Shown: positions 14,654 to 24,175 of the stretch, in pieces
Layout: every line of letters begins with the position of its first letter
How positions within the stretch are numbered: position 1 is the first letter of the stretch
Assembly (NCBI GenBank): GCA_016845145.1
Contig: JAERTE010000116.1
Span: forward strand, 1-39,717
Length of the DNA: 39,717 nt
Direction of reading: 5' to 3'
Origin: Rhodospirillaceae bacterium
GTDB taxonomy: Bacteria; Pseudomonadota; Alphaproteobacteria; Rhodospirillales; Casp-alpha2
Position numbers and translations under genes: made by a program
Notes under the pieces: model-generated
What the model saw: the letters and a program-made list of their open reading frames with translations, nothing else
Database searches by the model: none
Told to the model about the DNA's origin: nothing

Positions 14654-16987
14654 ATGTCTCATGGTGATAGATCACTCGGTCAATTATCGAATTACTTCGT
14701 TGGATTGTTCTTCATATTCGCATTAACAACCGGCGCCACTCTCGTTTTTTTGATTAACTCGCATAACGCCGACATGGAGTATAGAACGGCAGTCCGTACA
14801 GCAAAGACAACGGCCCAGAACATCGATTATTTCCGCTCATTTTACTCCACCCGAGTTGTCCAAAATGTCTTGGACAGCAATATCGATGTGACACACCAAT
14901 ACCACGGAAACCCATCCGCAATCCCGTTACCTGCAACCTTGTCGATTGAACTAAGGGACTACATGAGGGAGCAAGCGGCCAAAATCGAGTACAAGATTTT
15001 TAGTGATTATCCTTTCCCTTGGCGGACCGATCGTAGCTTGGATGTGGATGAACTAGACGTCTTAAAGGACCGTCCCAGTGAGGAATTGGCTTTTGAGACT
15101 AGCAATGGATCCGTTCGTCATTTCTCACCCGTAGTAATGGGTGAAACATGTGTGGCTTGCCACAACAGCCACCCTGAAAGCCCTAAAACAGATTGGGAAG
15201 TGGGCGATATCAGGGGTTATCAAGCTGTTTCTCTCCCGCCCAACTTCGGCGCTCATTCTCATGGCGGTGGTGTCGACTCTTTCAACCAAGTTATATTATT
15301 TTTCGTTGGTGCTTTTGGTTCGGCGTTTTTCGTAATTCTTTACCTTGTCAGAAAAAACAAAGCAGCTTTCGTCCGCGTAGAAGAATATGCAGAATCCGAA
15401 GCCCAAAAGAGTATCGAATTATCCGCAACAAACACTCGACTTGAGAAAAGCCTGAGTGAACTCAATGCGATCTTGGAGAATGCTGCTGACGGTATCGTAA
15501 CTATCAATGATCACGGTCATATCATTTCGGCGAACAAGGCTTGCGAGGAGATATTTGGCTATAAGCAATCCGAATTGATCGGAGAGAATATCAAAATCCT
15601 TATGGGCAAAGAGCATGCTCAGGGCCACGACACTTATATCGCTAATTTCCTAAACACAGGAAAAGGCAAGATAATTGGTGTTGGGCGCGAGGTTGAAGCA
15701 AAACGTAAGAACGGTGAATTTTTCCCAGTCGAACTTTCGATCGGACACATTCATCATGAGGATGGTACCTTCTTCACAGGCATCCTCAGAGATGTCTCAG
15801 AAAGAAAGAGGGCGGAAGAAGAGCTTATTCACGCTCGTGAGGCCGCCGAAGCGAGCAACACATCGAAATCACGTTTCTTGGCAATGATGAGCCATGAAAT
15901 ACGAACGCCCCTGAACGCTATCATTGGTACCGTTTCACTCTTGAATGAAGAGAGCGACGAGAAGAAGCGTGGCCAATTCCTTTCCACTGCAAGAAAAGCG
16001 GCCGAGAACCTTCAAAGCATCATCAACGACATCCTCGATATATCTAAGCTTGAGGCAGAAGGTCTCGACTTTGAACCAACGATCTCAAACCCAGTTGATA
16101 CTATTAATGACGTTATCTCGGTGATGGAGCCTCGCGCTCAGGAGAAAGGTATTAACCTAGAATGGTCTCATTCTGAAAACATGCCCGCTCTCATAAACAC
16201 AGATGTTGCCCGTTTGCGACAAATTCTGATCAACTTTGTCTCAAATGCGATCAAGTTTACCGATGCCGGTTGCGTAAAAATTACGGCAGGTCCCAGTATT
16301 AACATTGAACCAGTAGGTATTCGGTTTGAAGTCATAGATACTGGGGTAGGGATAAACGAGAAAGACCTGCCGCAGATCTTCGACGAATTTTGGACCAAGA
16401 ACCTAAGTGCTAACAACACGGCACCGGGAACGGGCCTTGGATTGGCCATATCTAAACGCTTGGCAGACAGCCTTGGTGGATCAATTGGCGTCTCGAGCCG
16501 CTATGGCGAGGGCGCGACGTTCTGGGTTGAGCTTTCTGTTGGCAATGTAGATCAGAGTAATAAACTAGAAACACGCAATCTAGATACAGTCGAGTTGGCC
16601 GAGAAATTTACAGCTCATGTTCTGATCGCCGAAGACAACTCAGCGAACCAGCTTGTAGCCAGTGCTATGCTAGAAAAACTGGGCGTGACATCGGACATTG
16701 TCGCGAACGGGATAGAAGCGATAGCGGCTGTGGAGCGACGGTCATATAGCATCATTCTAATGGATGTGAATATGCCGGAGATGGATGGTATCGAAGCCAC
16801 GAAGATTATCCGCCATAGAGATTTGGCTGAAGACACCCCGATCGTATCCATGACAGCCAACGTCATGGAGGGTGACGAAGAAAAATTGAAATCCGAGGGA
16901 TTTGATGATTACTTGGCTAAACCGTTCGTAGGCATCGATCTTCGTGGAGTACTTGCCAGAAACCTTAGGATAAAAAGAGACCCATGA
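14654..16987 (+). CDS. Orphan hybrid histidine kinase with haem-c DUF3365 and FixL-like PAS domains
   Basis: The 777-residue protein has TM1 (about 15-35), a periplasmic DUF3365/Tll0287-like domain (about 37-205) with the c-type haem motif CVACH at 166-170, TM2 (about 211-233), a PAS domain (about 272-385), HisKA with phospho-acceptor His414 in MMSHEIRTP, a HATPase with DTGVGIN and GTGLGLAIS, and a C-terminal receiver with Asp704. The PAS aligns without gaps to FixL: His325 matches the FixL haem ligand (Bradyrhizobium His200) and Arg345 matches the oxygen-sensing Arg220, while the Arg206 position is Asn. Haem binding in the PAS is therefore possible, not proven. ATG 14654 follows AGGAG (14640-14644); ATG 14633 and 14546 are alternatives. 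Sampled GC is about 47 %, below its neighbours. No separate response regulator is nearby. Confidence 0.92.
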   Translation: MSHGDRSLGQLSNYFVGLFFIFALTTGATLVFLINSHNADMEYRTAVRTAKTTAQNIDYFRSFYSTRVVQNVLDSNIDVTHQYHGNPSAIPLPATLSIELRDYMREQAAKIEYKIFSDYPFPWRTDRSLDVDELDVLKDRPSEELAFETSNGSVRHFSPVVMGETCVACHNSHPESPKTDWEVGDIRGYQAVSLPPNFGAHSHGGGVDSFNQVILFFVGAFGSAFFVILYLVRKNKAAFVRVEEYAESEAQKSIELSATNTRLEKSLSELNAILENAADGIVTINDHGHIISANKACEEIFGYKQSELIGENIKILMGKEHAQGHDTYIANFLNTGKGKIIGVGREVEAKRKNGEFFPVELSIGHIHHEDGTFFTGILRDVSERKRAEEELIHAREAAEASNTSKSRFLAMMSHEIRTPLNAIIGTVSLLNEESDEKKRGQFLSTARKAAENLQSIINDILDISKLEAEGLDFEPTISNPVDTINDVISVMEPRAQEKGINLEWSHSENMPALINTDVARLRQILINFVSNAIKFTDAGCVKITAGPSINIEPVGIRFEVIDTGVGINEKDLPQIFDEFWTKNLSANNTAPGTGLGLAISKRLADSLGGSIGVSSRYGEGATFWVELSVGNVDQSNKLETRNLDTVELAEKFTAHVLIAEDNSANQLVASAMLEKLGVTSDIVANGIEAIAAVERRSYSIILMDVNMPEMDGIEATKIIRHRDLAEDTPIVSMTANVMEGDEEKLKSEGFDDYLAKPFVGIDLRGVLARNLRIKRDP

Positions 16988-16999
16988 CAGCTATGGGTC
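16979..16999. repeat. 7-bp hairpin spanning the kinase stop codon
   Basis: GACCCAT and ATGGGTC pair around a 7-base loop that holds the last bases of the stop codon. Rightward, it is followed by A's rather than T's. Leftward, it is followed by TCTTTTT, so it would look like a terminator for a minus-strand transcript, although no minus-strand gene is seen upstream of it. Confidence 0.3.
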
Positions 17000-17297
17000 A
17001 AAAACAGCCCTGCCTGTGGACAATAAATAACGTCCACTCAACAGCGAGATGCAGCCGCTTCATCATGTAGATTTCTCGACATTCACAAGCCACCCGTGGT
17101 ATGAGATGGCCATGATGATGAGTACGCAAATATCCTTCATGTTCTCCGTCCCCAGTCGAACTACCGGCACGGACGGGACCGCGGCTGCCTGACCTTCAGG
17201 CGGACCGACCGCCGCGCGCATCTCGTCCGATTTCCCCGAGACACCCCCACACCACTGGATTTTCCGCGCCGCGCGGGTGTTTAACCCCTCTCGGCGC
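17000..17297. other. Non-coding stretch between kinase and thrS
   Basis: No convincing gene is seen in these roughly 300 bases. They hold two small perfect hairpins, GTGGAC/GTCCAC (17016-17037, 10-base loop) and GCCTGA/TCAGGC (17187-17201, 3-base loop). The base composition changes from AT-rich to GC-rich at about 17150, which marks the right edge of the lower-GC kinase patch. No T-box or known riboswitch pattern was recognised. Confidence 0.4.
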
Positions 17298-17325
17298 TTG
17301 ACAGAAACGGCGATCCGCCTAGGGT
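17298..17325 (+). promoter_or_regulatory. Promoter of thrS
   Basis: A consensus -35 TTGACA (17298-17303) and a -10 TAGGGT (17320-17325) are 16 bases apart. Transcription would begin near 17332, giving a leader of only about 25 bases that includes a run of nine T's (17334-17342). This leaves no room for a leader-based control element. Confidence 0.65.
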
Positions 17326-17357
17326 CACATCGATTTTTTTTTGGAAGGAAGCGTGAC

Positions 17358-19274
17358 ATGCCACGCATAACGTTGCCGGATGGTTCCGTCCGGGAATTTG
17401 ATAACCCCGTTTCCGGCGCCGAACTGGCCGCCGACATCGGCCCCGGCTTGGCCAAGGCGGCGATGGCCGTTCGTGTGAACGGCGATTTGTGGGATCTTTC
17501 GCGCGCCATTGAGGCGGATGCGGATGTGGCCATCATCACCGAGCGCGACGAGGAAGACGCCCTCGATCTGATCCGCCACGACACCGCGCACGTGTTGGCG
17601 GAAGCCGTGCAGGAGTTGTTCCCCGGTACGCAAGTGACCATCGGCCCGAATATCGAAAACGGCTTTTATTACGATTTTGCCCGCGAAGAACCGTTCTCCA
17701 CGGACGACCTGGAAACCATCGAGAAAAAGATGACGGAAATTATCGAGCGCGACGCAGCGTTTGAGCGCCAGGTCTGGGATCGCGACGAAGCGGTGAAATA
17801 CTTTGAAGACAAGGGTGAAGCCTACAAGGCGGAAATCATCCGCGACCTGCCTGCCGACGAAGACGTCTCCATCTACACGCAGGGTGTTTGGACGGATCTT
17901 TGCCGTGGGCCGCACCTGCCAAGCGTGGGCCGTGTCGGCAAGGCGTTCAAGCTGATGAAGGTTGCCGGCGCATACTGGCGCGGCGATGCGCGCAACGAAA
18001 TGCTGCAACGTATCTACGGCACTGCATGGCGCAACCCCAAGGAATTGCGCCAACACCTGCACATGCTGGAGGAGGCCGAGAAACGCGACCACCGCAAGCT
18101 GGGCCGCGAAATGGCGCTGTTCCATCAGCAAGAGCAGGCTGCCGGCATGGTGTTCTGGCATCCCAAGGGCTGGCGGTTTTATCGCGCCATCCAGGACTAC
18201 ATGCGCAAACGCCTGGACGGCGCCGGCTACGTGGAGGTCAACACGCCGCAATTGGTGGACCGCTCGCTGTGGGAGGATTCCGGCCATTGGGAGAAGTTCC
18301 GCGACGACATGTTCGTGTCTGAATCCGAAGACAAAGTGCTGGCCATCAAGCCCATGAACTGCCCCTGCCACGTGCAGATTTTCAAGCAAGGTATAACGAG
18401 TTACCGCGACCTGCCGCTGCGCATGGCGGAATTCGGCTCGTGCCACAGGAATGAGCCCTCGGGCGCCTTGCACGGCCTGATGCGGGTGCGGGCCTTCGTG
18501 CAGGACGACGCGCATATCTTCTGCCGCGAAGACCAGATCGAGAGCGAGACCAAGATTTTCATCGATCTTTTGGCGTCGATCTACAAGGACTTCGGTTTCG
18601 AGGAATTCGTCATCAAATTCTCCGACCGCCCGGACGTGCGGGCCGGGTCTGACGAAACCTGGGACCGCGCGGAAAAGGCGTTGAAAGAAGCCAGCCTGGC
18701 CGCCGGCGCGGATTTGATCATGAACCCCGGCGAAGGTGCGTTTTATGGGCCGAAGCTGGAGTTTGTGCTGCGCGACGCCATCGGGCGTGATTGGCAGTGC
18801 GGCACGCTGCAGGTGGATTTCGTTTTACCCGAACGCCTGGATGCAAACTTCATCGGCGAGGACGGCGACAAGCACCGCCCTGTCATGCTGCACCGCGCCA
18901 TTTTGGGCTCATTCGAGCGGTTCATCGGCATCTTGATCGAACATTTCGCCGGGCGCTTCCCGTTGTGGCTGTCGCCCATGCAGGTTGTGGTCACGACCAT
19001 TACCAACGAGTCCGACGCCTATGCGCAGCAGGTGGTTGAGGCCTTGCAGGCCGCAGGCCTATATGCGGAAAGTGATCTCCGCAACGAGAAGATCAACTAC
19101 AAGATCCGCGAACACAGCCACGCCAAGGTGCCGGTGATCATGGTGGTCGGTGCGCGCGAAGCCGAAAACGGCACTGTGGCACTGAGAAGACTGGGCGGAA
19201 AAGACCAGGAAATCCTTGCACTGCAAGAGGCTATTGATAGACTTAAGGATGAAGCACGCAGCCCTGCCGAGTAA
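17358..19274 (+). CDS. thrS: Threonyl-tRNA synthetase
   Basis: This class II aminoacyl-tRNA synthetase charges tRNA-Thr in the cytoplasm. The 638-residue product shows the full bacterial layout: TGS domain (about 1-62), the editing domain with [11 protein letters not shown], the catalytic core with motif 2 ([17 protein letters not shown]), and the C-terminal anticodon-binding domain. Zinc ligands Cys335, His386 and His512 match C334, H385 and H511 of the E. coli enzyme. ATG 17358 ([10 protein letters not shown]) follows an AAGGA with eight bases of spacing; an upstream in-frame start would run through the promoter. infC follows after 51 bases. Confidence 0.98.
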   Translation: MPRITLPDGSVREFDNPVSGAELAADIGPGLAKAAMAVRVNGDLWDLSRAIEADADVAIITERDEEDALDLIRHDTAHVLAEAVQELFPGTQVTIGPNIENGFYYDFAREEPFSTDDLETIEKKMTEIIERDAAFERQVWDRDEAVKYFEDKGEAYKAEIIRDLPADEDVSIYTQGVWTDLCRGPHLPSVGRVGKAFKLMKVAGAYWRGDARNEMLQRIYGTAWRNPKELRQHLHMLEEAEKRDHRKLGREMALFHQQEQAAGMVFWHPKGWRFYRAIQDYMRKRLDGAGYVEVNTPQLVDRSLWEDSGHWEKFRDDMFVSESEDKVLAIKPMNCPCHVQIFKQGITSYRDLPLRMAEFGSCHRNEPSGALHGLMRVRAFVQDDAHIFCREDQIESETKIFIDLLASIYKDFGFEEFVIKFSDRPDVRAGSDETWDRAEKALKEASLAAGADLIMNPGEGAFYGPKLEFVLRDAIGRDWQCGTLQVDFVLPERLDANFIGEDGDKHRPVMLHRAILGSFERFIGILIEHFAGRFPLWLSPMQVVVTTITNESDAYAQQVVEALQAAGLYAESDLRNEKINYKIREHSHAKVPVIMVVGAREAENGTVALRRLGGKDQEILALQEAIDRLKDEARSPAE

Positions 19275-19325
19275 TGAGGGCTGGCGTTGCTTTTTATACA
19301 GAACAACTGGATAGGAGACAGTTAG

Positions 19326-19862
19326 ATCGCCAGACGACCTTTTAATCAGCCGCCGACCAAGGAAGGTCCGCGGGTGAATGATGAGATCGACGTGCCGACA
19401 GTGCGCGTCATTGATGCCGAAGGTGAAAACCACGGCGTGATTTCCCTGGAAGATGCGCTCGAGATCGCTGATGAAGCGGGATTGGACCTTGTGGAAGTAT
19501 CTCCGCAAGTCAGCCCTCCCGTATGCAAGGTGCTCGATTACGGCAAGTTCAAATACGAACAGCAGAAAAAAGCCAACGAGGCGCGCAAAAAGCAGAAGAC
19601 CATCGAGGTCAAGGAAATCAAGATGCGGCCCGGCATCGATGAGCACGACTATCAGGTCAAGATGCGCAACGTCCGCAAGTTCATCGACAACGGCGACAAG
19701 GTGAAAATGACCATCCGTTTCCGGGGCCGTGAAATGGCTCACCAGGAATTGGGTTTGCGCGTTTTGACCCGTGTCCGCGAAGAGATGGAAGAAGACATCA
19801 AGATTGAGCAGATGCCCCGCACAGAGGGCCGCTTGATGGTGATGATCATCGCCCCGAAATAA
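19326..19862 (+). CDS. infC: Translation initiation factor IF-3, apparent AUC start
   Basis: IF-3 binds the 30S subunit and checks the start codon. The 178-residue product reads [20 protein letters not shown] from the second codon, matching the usual N-terminus of alphaproteobacterial IF-3. The domain linker is lysine-rich, and the C-terminal domain has [14 protein letters not shown]. No ATG, GTG or TTG lies at the right place: the codon before ARRPF is ATC (19326-19328), preceded by GGAG (19314-19317) with eight bases of spacing. A rare start codon is known for infC elsewhere (AUU in E. coli), where it lets IF-3 repress its own synthesis. The GTG at 19374 would lose 16 conserved residues. 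Confidence 0.95.
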   Translation: MARRPFNQPPTKEGPRVNDEIDVPTVRVIDAEGENHGVISLEDALEIADEAGLDLVEVSPQVSPPVCKVLDYGKFKYEQQKKANEARKKQKTIEVKEIKMRPGIDEHDYQVKMRNVRKFIDNGDKVKMTIRFRGREMAHQELGLRVLTRVREEMEEDIKIEQMPRTEGRLMVMIIAPK

Positions 19863-19892
19863 GTCGAAATTGATTCCGGCGGCAGCCGCTGA

Positions 19893-19920
19893 TCAGCCCC
19901 TTAGAACCTTCGGGGGCTGA
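19893..19920. terminator. Hairpin between infC and the convergent racemase gene
   Basis: TCAGCCCC (19893-19900) and GGGGCTGA (19913-19920) form an 8-bp GC-rich stem with a 12-base loop 30 bases after the infC stop. It overlaps the stop codon of the convergent racemase-family gene, so it could stop transcripts from both sides. No T-run follows, so its strength as an intrinsic terminator is doubtful. Confidence 0.35.
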
Positions 19921-20617
19921 GCCCTGCCTGGAACCAGGTGACAAAACTGTAAAAATCGAAAACCGGCATCCCCAGTTCGGCCGAGAGATCGGCCGAATAG
20001 GGCACCATGTTGGTGCATTCCAGCACAATCGCGCCGATGTCGGGGTTGGCCGCCACCAGCCGTCGGCCCGCCTCGATCATATCCTGGCGCGCCAGATCGA
20101 CATTCAATTCCATCTCGTTGCCGATAATGGCGCGGGTAAATTCCTGACCGCCCTCATCGGTGCCGCCGATGGGCGTATCGGCGGGCACACCGGCTGCGGC
20201 CAGGTGGGCCGGCGTCAGGGTGGCGGCAGAGACGGTCAACACGCCAACGCGTTTGCCGGGCGGCAAAATGGCCTGCACCCACGGCACCTGCATGAGGCTT
20301 GAAGACGCCACCGGCACGCCGCAGGCTGCCGCCAGATCATCTTGGAACAGCGCCAGAAATCCACAGTTGGTGGTAATGCCGTCAACGCCGGTGCGGACCA
20401 ATTCCTGCGCCGCCTCGATAAAGGCGGATTGAAGGCCGTCGGGCCCTTGCAGCACGACGCGCTCCGGGCTGGCGGCGGGCACTACCTTGAACATCACCGG
20501 AAACGGCCAGGTGCCGGCATTGCCGACGTCGCCGGGAATGCGGGGAAAGCGCGATTCCAGCATCAGAATGCCGACCGCCGCGCCGTATACGTTTTTTCCA
20601 CCCTTTGCGATGTTCAT
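19901..20617 (-). CDS. Asp/Glu/hydantoin racemase family protein
   Basis: The 238-residue product has the two-cysteine active site of the family, Cys85 in TTNCGFLAL and Cys201 in LECTNMVPY. These residues act as the two acid/base catalysts for racemisation or maleate-type isomerisation. The beginning GKNVYGAAVGILML is the first strand of the fold. The substrate is not clear. It is transcribed leftward from ATG 20617, supported by a GAGGA five bases upstream, and diverges from the enoyl-CoA hydratase gene. It is the first gene of the metabolic block between infC and rpmI. Confidence 0.85.
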   Translation of the reverse strand: MNIAKGGKNVYGAAVGILMLESRFPRIPGDVGNAGTWPFPVMFKVVPAASPERVVLQGPDGLQSAFIEAAQELVRTGVDGITTNCGFLALFQDDLAAACGVPVASSSLMQVPWVQAILPPGKRVGVLTVSAATLTPAHLAAAGVPADTPIGGTDEGGQEFTRAIIGNEMELNVDLARQDMIEAGRRLVAANPDIGAIVLECTNMVPYSADLSAELGMPVFDFYSFVTWFQAGLSPRRF

Positions 20618-20721
20618 TCTTTCCTCGAAGTCTCAATTCTCTAAAATTAATTGCCCCGCTGCTTGCGGGATTTGAAGGACTTTAACACCTGCCGCCACCA
20701 GCGCAATCACAGGAGATATCC

Positions 20722-21489
20722 ATGTCCGTGGATGTAGCATTTGAAGACGAGTTTTGCGTCATCACCATCAATCGCCCCGAAGCCTTGAACGCGCTCAACG
20801 CATCGGTGATCTCGGCGTTGGATGCCGCGTTTGAGGAGGCCGCAAACTCAAGTGCGCGCTGCCTGATCATCACCGGTGCGGGCGACAAGGCGTTTTGCGC
20901 CGGCGCCGATATCACAGAGCTTTCCGACAATTCGATGATTGAGCATAAACAACTGCTGCAGCGCGGCCAGCGCTTGATGAACAAACTGGCGGACCTGCCG
21001 ATCCCGAGCGTCGCCGCCATCAACGGCTACGCCTTCGGCGGCGGGCTGGAGACGGCACTGGCGTGCACCTTCCGGCTGGCCACGTCGAACGCAAAGGTCG
21101 GCCTGCCCGAGGTCAAGCTGGGTCTGGTGCCGGGATACGGCGGCACCCAGCGCCTGCCGCGCATCATCGGCGAGGCCCGCGCGCTGGAGATCATCATGAG
21201 CGGACGCACCGTCGGCGCGGAAGAGGCGCTCGCCATCGGCCTCGTCAGCCAGATTATTGAGGGCAGCGCCGTCGAAGGCGCGAAAGCATTCGCCCGCAAC
21301 TTCACCGGCTACGGCCTGCCGATCTTGATGATGCTGCGTGACGCCGTCACGCGCGCCGGCGACCTGCCGCTGCACGAAGGCCTGGCCGCCGAGGCGGACC
21401 TAGGCGCGCTGTCCTTCGCCACCGAAGACGCCAAGGAAGGCATCGCAGCATTTCAGGAAAAGCGCGCGGCGGTGATTAAAGACCGGTAA
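20722..21489 (+). CDS. Enoyl-CoA hydratase/isomerase family protein
   Basis: The 255-residue crotonase-fold enzyme adds water to 2-enoyl-CoA. The oxyanion-hole segment [20 protein letters not shown] with Glu110 and [15 protein letters not shown] with Glu130 retain both catalytic glutamates of true hydratases. Fatty-acid, amino-acid or aromatic-acid breakdown are all possible uses. A strong AGGAGA precedes ATG 20722. The end is 10 bases from the end of the convergent flavoprotein gene of the oxidoreductase operon, so it is not part of that operon. Confidence 0.9.
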   Translation: MSVDVAFEDEFCVITINRPEALNALNASVISALDAAFEEAANSSARCLIITGAGDKAFCAGADITELSDNSMIEHKQLLQRGQRLMNKLADLPIPSVAAINGYAFGGGLETALACTFRLATSNAKVGLPEVKLGLVPGYGGTQRLPRIIGEARALEIIMSGRTVGAEEALAIGLVSQIIEGSAVEGAKAFARNFTGYGLPILMMLRDAVTRAGDLPLHEGLAAEADLGALSFATEDAKEGIAAFQEKRAAVIKDR

Positions 21490-21499
21490 TCGGCGACTC

Positions 21500-23137
21500 C
21501 TAAATCTCCTCCGCCACCATCTTGATGGCGCCGCAGGGGCATTCGGTGGCGCACATGCCGCAGCCTTTGCAGTAGTCGTACTTGAACTTGAACCGCAATC
21601 CGGGGCCCAGCTTGTCGATGGCGTTGTCGGGACAAATCCCATAACAGTTGTCGCACTCGAAACAGTTGCCGCAGCTCAAACACCGCCGCGCCTCGAACAG
21701 CGCGTTGTCTTCCGTCAGGCCTTGCAGCACTTCCTCGAAATCGGTTTGCCGGCGCACGATGTCCAAGGCCGGTTGTTCGGTCCCAGGCGCGTCGTCGTAG
21801 TACCAGGTATTGAGTTTGTCGAACTCGGCAATCTCGGGCTTGGCGGGTTTGTCGTAGGTTTTGTTCCTGAGCCAGGCATCGATATGCCGCGCCGCCTTCT
21901 TGCCGTGGCCCACGGCCACAGTGACGGTGCGTTCTGAGGGCACCATGTCGCCACCGGCGAACAGACCTTCGCGCCCGGTCATCATCTGTTCGTTGACGCT
22001 GACCACGCCATCCTTGGCGACCTCGGCGCCGGGCGTCTCGTCTAAGAAACTCGTGTCCACATCCTGACCCAAGGCCAAAATCAGCGTATCGGCCTCGATC
22101 TCCTCGAACTCGCCGGTGGGTTGCGGACGGCCGGTGTCGTCGATTTCCATCTTCTCGACGGTGAAGGTGGTCTCGTCGATCTGCTTGATGGTCCTGAGCC
22201 AGTGGATCATCACGCCTTCCTCCTCGGCCTCGGTGGCCTCGAAGTCGTGCGCCGGCATCTCGTTGCGCGAGCGCCGGTAGACGATCATCGACTCGTCCAC
22301 GCCCAACCGCTTGGCGGTTCGGGCGACATCCATGGCGGTGTTACCGCCGCCGTAGACGATCACGCGGCGGCCCAATTGCGGCGGCTCGGCGCCGGTTTCC
22401 ATGTCGCGCAAGACGCTCACCGCATCGAGAATCTTCCCCGCCGCATGCGCCGGAATATCGATCCGCTTCGCCAGGTGCGCACCGACGGCAACAAACACCG
22501 CATCAAATTTCTCCGATGTGAACGCCGCCTCAATGTCATCAACCTTGGTGTTCAGTTGCAGCGTCACGCCCATGTCGAGGATACGCCGAATTTCATAATC
22601 CAACACGTCGCGCGGCAAGCGGTATTTGGGAATGCCGAAGCGCATCATGCCGCCGGCCATGGGCCCGGCTTCGCGAATGGTGACATCATGACCCAACCGC
22701 GTCAGATGATAAGCGGCGCTCAATCCGCTGGGCCCGGCGCCGACCACCAGCACGCGCTTGCCGGTTGGCTCCAAGGCGCACTCGGGCACCCACTTGTGCT
22801 CCCAGGCTTGCCGGCCCAAGAAACGCTCGACGGCGTGAATGCCCACCGCTTCGTCCAGTTCGGCACGGTTGCAGGCATCCTCGCACGGGTGATAACAAAC
22901 CCGTCCCATGACGCCGGGCAACGGGTTGTCTTCCATCAGCTTTTGCCAAGCCGTGTGGTAATCGCCTTCCTCCGCATGGAACAGCCATTGCTGAATGTTT
23001 TCGCCCGCGGGGCAGGCGTTGTTGCACGGCGGCAGGCGATCCAGGTAAACGGGGCGGTTGGTGCGCCACGAGCCGGTCTCGTTGGCCAAGCTGGTGCCAG
23101 GGTCGAGCGTGATGGCAAAGGGTAGGTCGTCGGTCAT
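21500..23137 (-). CDS. GltD-like FAD/NAD(P)/iron-sulfur oxidoreductase of the PorGAB unit
   Basis: The 545-residue protein resembles the glutamate-synthase small subunit. An N-terminal cysteine region for [4Fe-4S] (C38, C42, C81, C85, C89) is followed by an FAD Rossmann motif (VLVVGAGPSGLSAAYHL) and an NAD(P) motif (VIVYGGGNTAMDVA). The C-terminus adds ferredoxin-like cysteine clusters (about 486-540: CLSCGNCFECDNC and CKGCGMCATECPCGAI). This looks like a fusion of the ferredoxin (delta) and flavin (epsilon) subunits of NAD-linked oxoacid oxidoreductases such as phenylglyoxylate dehydrogenase PadF/PadH. The start overlaps the PorB stop as ATGA. It probably takes electrons from the PorGAB core to NAD(P). 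Confidence 0.88.
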   Translation of the reverse strand: MTDDLPFAITLDPGTSLANETGSWRTNRPVYLDRLPPCNNACPAGENIQQWLFHAEEGDYHTAWQKLMEDNPLPGVMGRVCYHPCEDACNRAELDEAVGIHAVERFLGRQAWEHKWVPECALEPTGKRVLVVGAGPSGLSAAYHLTRLGHDVTIREAGPMAGGMMRFGIPKYRLPRDVLDYEIRRILDMGVTLQLNTKVDDIEAAFTSEKFDAVFVAVGAHLAKRIDIPAHAAGKILDAVSVLRDMETGAEPPQLGRRVIVYGGGNTAMDVARTAKRLGVDESMIVYRRSRNEMPAHDFEATEAEEEGVMIHWLRTIKQIDETTFTVEKMEIDDTGRPQPTGEFEEIEADTLILALGQDVDTSFLDETPGAEVAKDGVVSVNEQMMTGREGLFAGGDMVPSERTVTVAVGHGKKAARHIDAWLRNKTYDKPAKPEIAEFDKLNTWYYDDAPGTEQPALDIVRRQTDFEEVLQGLTEDNALFEARRCLSCGNCFECDNCYGICPDNAIDKLGPGLRFKFKYDYCKGCGMCATECPCGAIKMVAEEI

Positions 23138-24165
23138 GCGCCGTCCTCCACGTCCAGCTCATTGCCGAGCAGGCCAAAGCGCTTGATGTTGGCGTCCGCC
23201 ATGCGCTGGATTCGTTCTATGCGTTCCGTATCTTCGGCACCTTTCTTAAACAAATGCGCGAAGCGTCTTTGCAGTTTCAGGTATTCGGTCACCGGCACCT
23301 GACGGCGGATTTTTTTGGCCTTCGTCACTTCGCCGTGCTCCGCTTCGAACAGCGGAAACAGGCCCGATTCCATTGCCAAACGGGCAACGTGGATGGTTGC
23401 GTCGGACGCTGAACCCCAGCCCAGCGGACACGGCACCATGATATGGATATACCGTGCCCCTCGGAAACTCATGGCCTTGACCACTTTGGACTCGAGATCG
23501 TGCAGGTCAGCGACGCTTGCCGTCGCCACATAGGGGATGTTGTGCGCCATGGCGATCAGCGGCAGGTTCTTGCCGGTACCGAACACATTGCCGGGCGCAT
23601 CACCGACGGCGGGCGTCGTCGCGGTGCGCGCGGTCGGCGGCGTGGCGGATGATCGCTGCACGCCGGTGTTCATATAAGCCTCGTTGTCATAGCAAATGTA
23701 GAGTACGTCGTCGTTGCGCTCGAACATGCCCGACAGACAGCCGAAACCGATATCCGTGGTGCCGCCGTCGCCACCCTGGGCCACGACACGCACGTCTTCG
23801 CGGCCCTTGACCCGAAGTGCCGCAGCCACGCCCGTCGCCACCGCCGGCGCATTGCCGAACAACGAATGCAGCCAGGGAATTTGCCACGATGTCTCGGGGT
23901 AGGGTGTGGTGAACACCTCCAGGCACCCGGTTGCATTGACGGCAACCAATTGGCCATCGGTGACGCGCATGGCGCTGTCGAGCGCATAGCGCGCGCCCAA
24001 GGCCTCGCCACAGCCCTGACACGCGCGGTGGCCCGACGTAATGGCGTTGGCGCGCTCCATGCTGGCTTGCACGGTGCGTTTGGCTTCGTCCATCAGGCGA
24101 TTGCCGACCGTGTGGGTGCCGGTCTGGTAAAATTTTACGCGCTGAGTCGCTGATTGATCACTCAT
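23134..24165 (-). CDS. 2-oxoacid:acceptor oxidoreductase, beta subunit (PorB-like)
   Basis: The 343-residue subunit binds thiamine diphosphate and one [4Fe-4S] cluster. Cysteines in RACQGCGE (C49, C52) and ATGCLEV (C81) with a later one in MVPCPLGW fit the cluster ligands. GGDGGTTDIGFG (about 131-142) with the following YDNEAYMNTG is the ThDP-Mg site. The pattern is that of pyruvate:ferredoxin or phenylglyoxylate-type enzymes, not KorB. ATG 24165 has GAGGA seven bases upstream; the longer frame is spurious. It lies 10 bases after porA and overlaps the flavoprotein gene by four bases. Confidence 0.92.
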   Translation of the reverse strand: MSDQSATQRVKFYQTGTHTVGNRLMDEAKRTVQASMERANAITSGHRACQGCGEALGARYALDSAMRVTDGQLVAVNATGCLEVFTTPYPETSWQIPWLHSLFGNAPAVATGVAAALRVKGREDVRVVAQGGDGGTTDIGFGCLSGMFERNDDVLYICYDNEAYMNTGVQRSSATPPTARTATTPAVGDAPGNVFGTGKNLPLIAMAHNIPYVATASVADLHDLESKVVKAMSFRGARYIHIMVPCPLGWGSASDATIHVARLAMESGLFPLFEAEHGEVTKAKKIRRQVPVTEYLKLQRRFAHLFKKGAEDTERIERIQRMADANIKRFGLLGNELDVEDGA

Positions 24166-24175
24166 AACGGCATCC

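Noticed and set aside
17063..17641. A 192-codon minus-strand frame covering the thrS promoter and 5' end
   Set aside because: It lies across a consensus promoter and opposite thrS, and its composition follows the shadow pattern.
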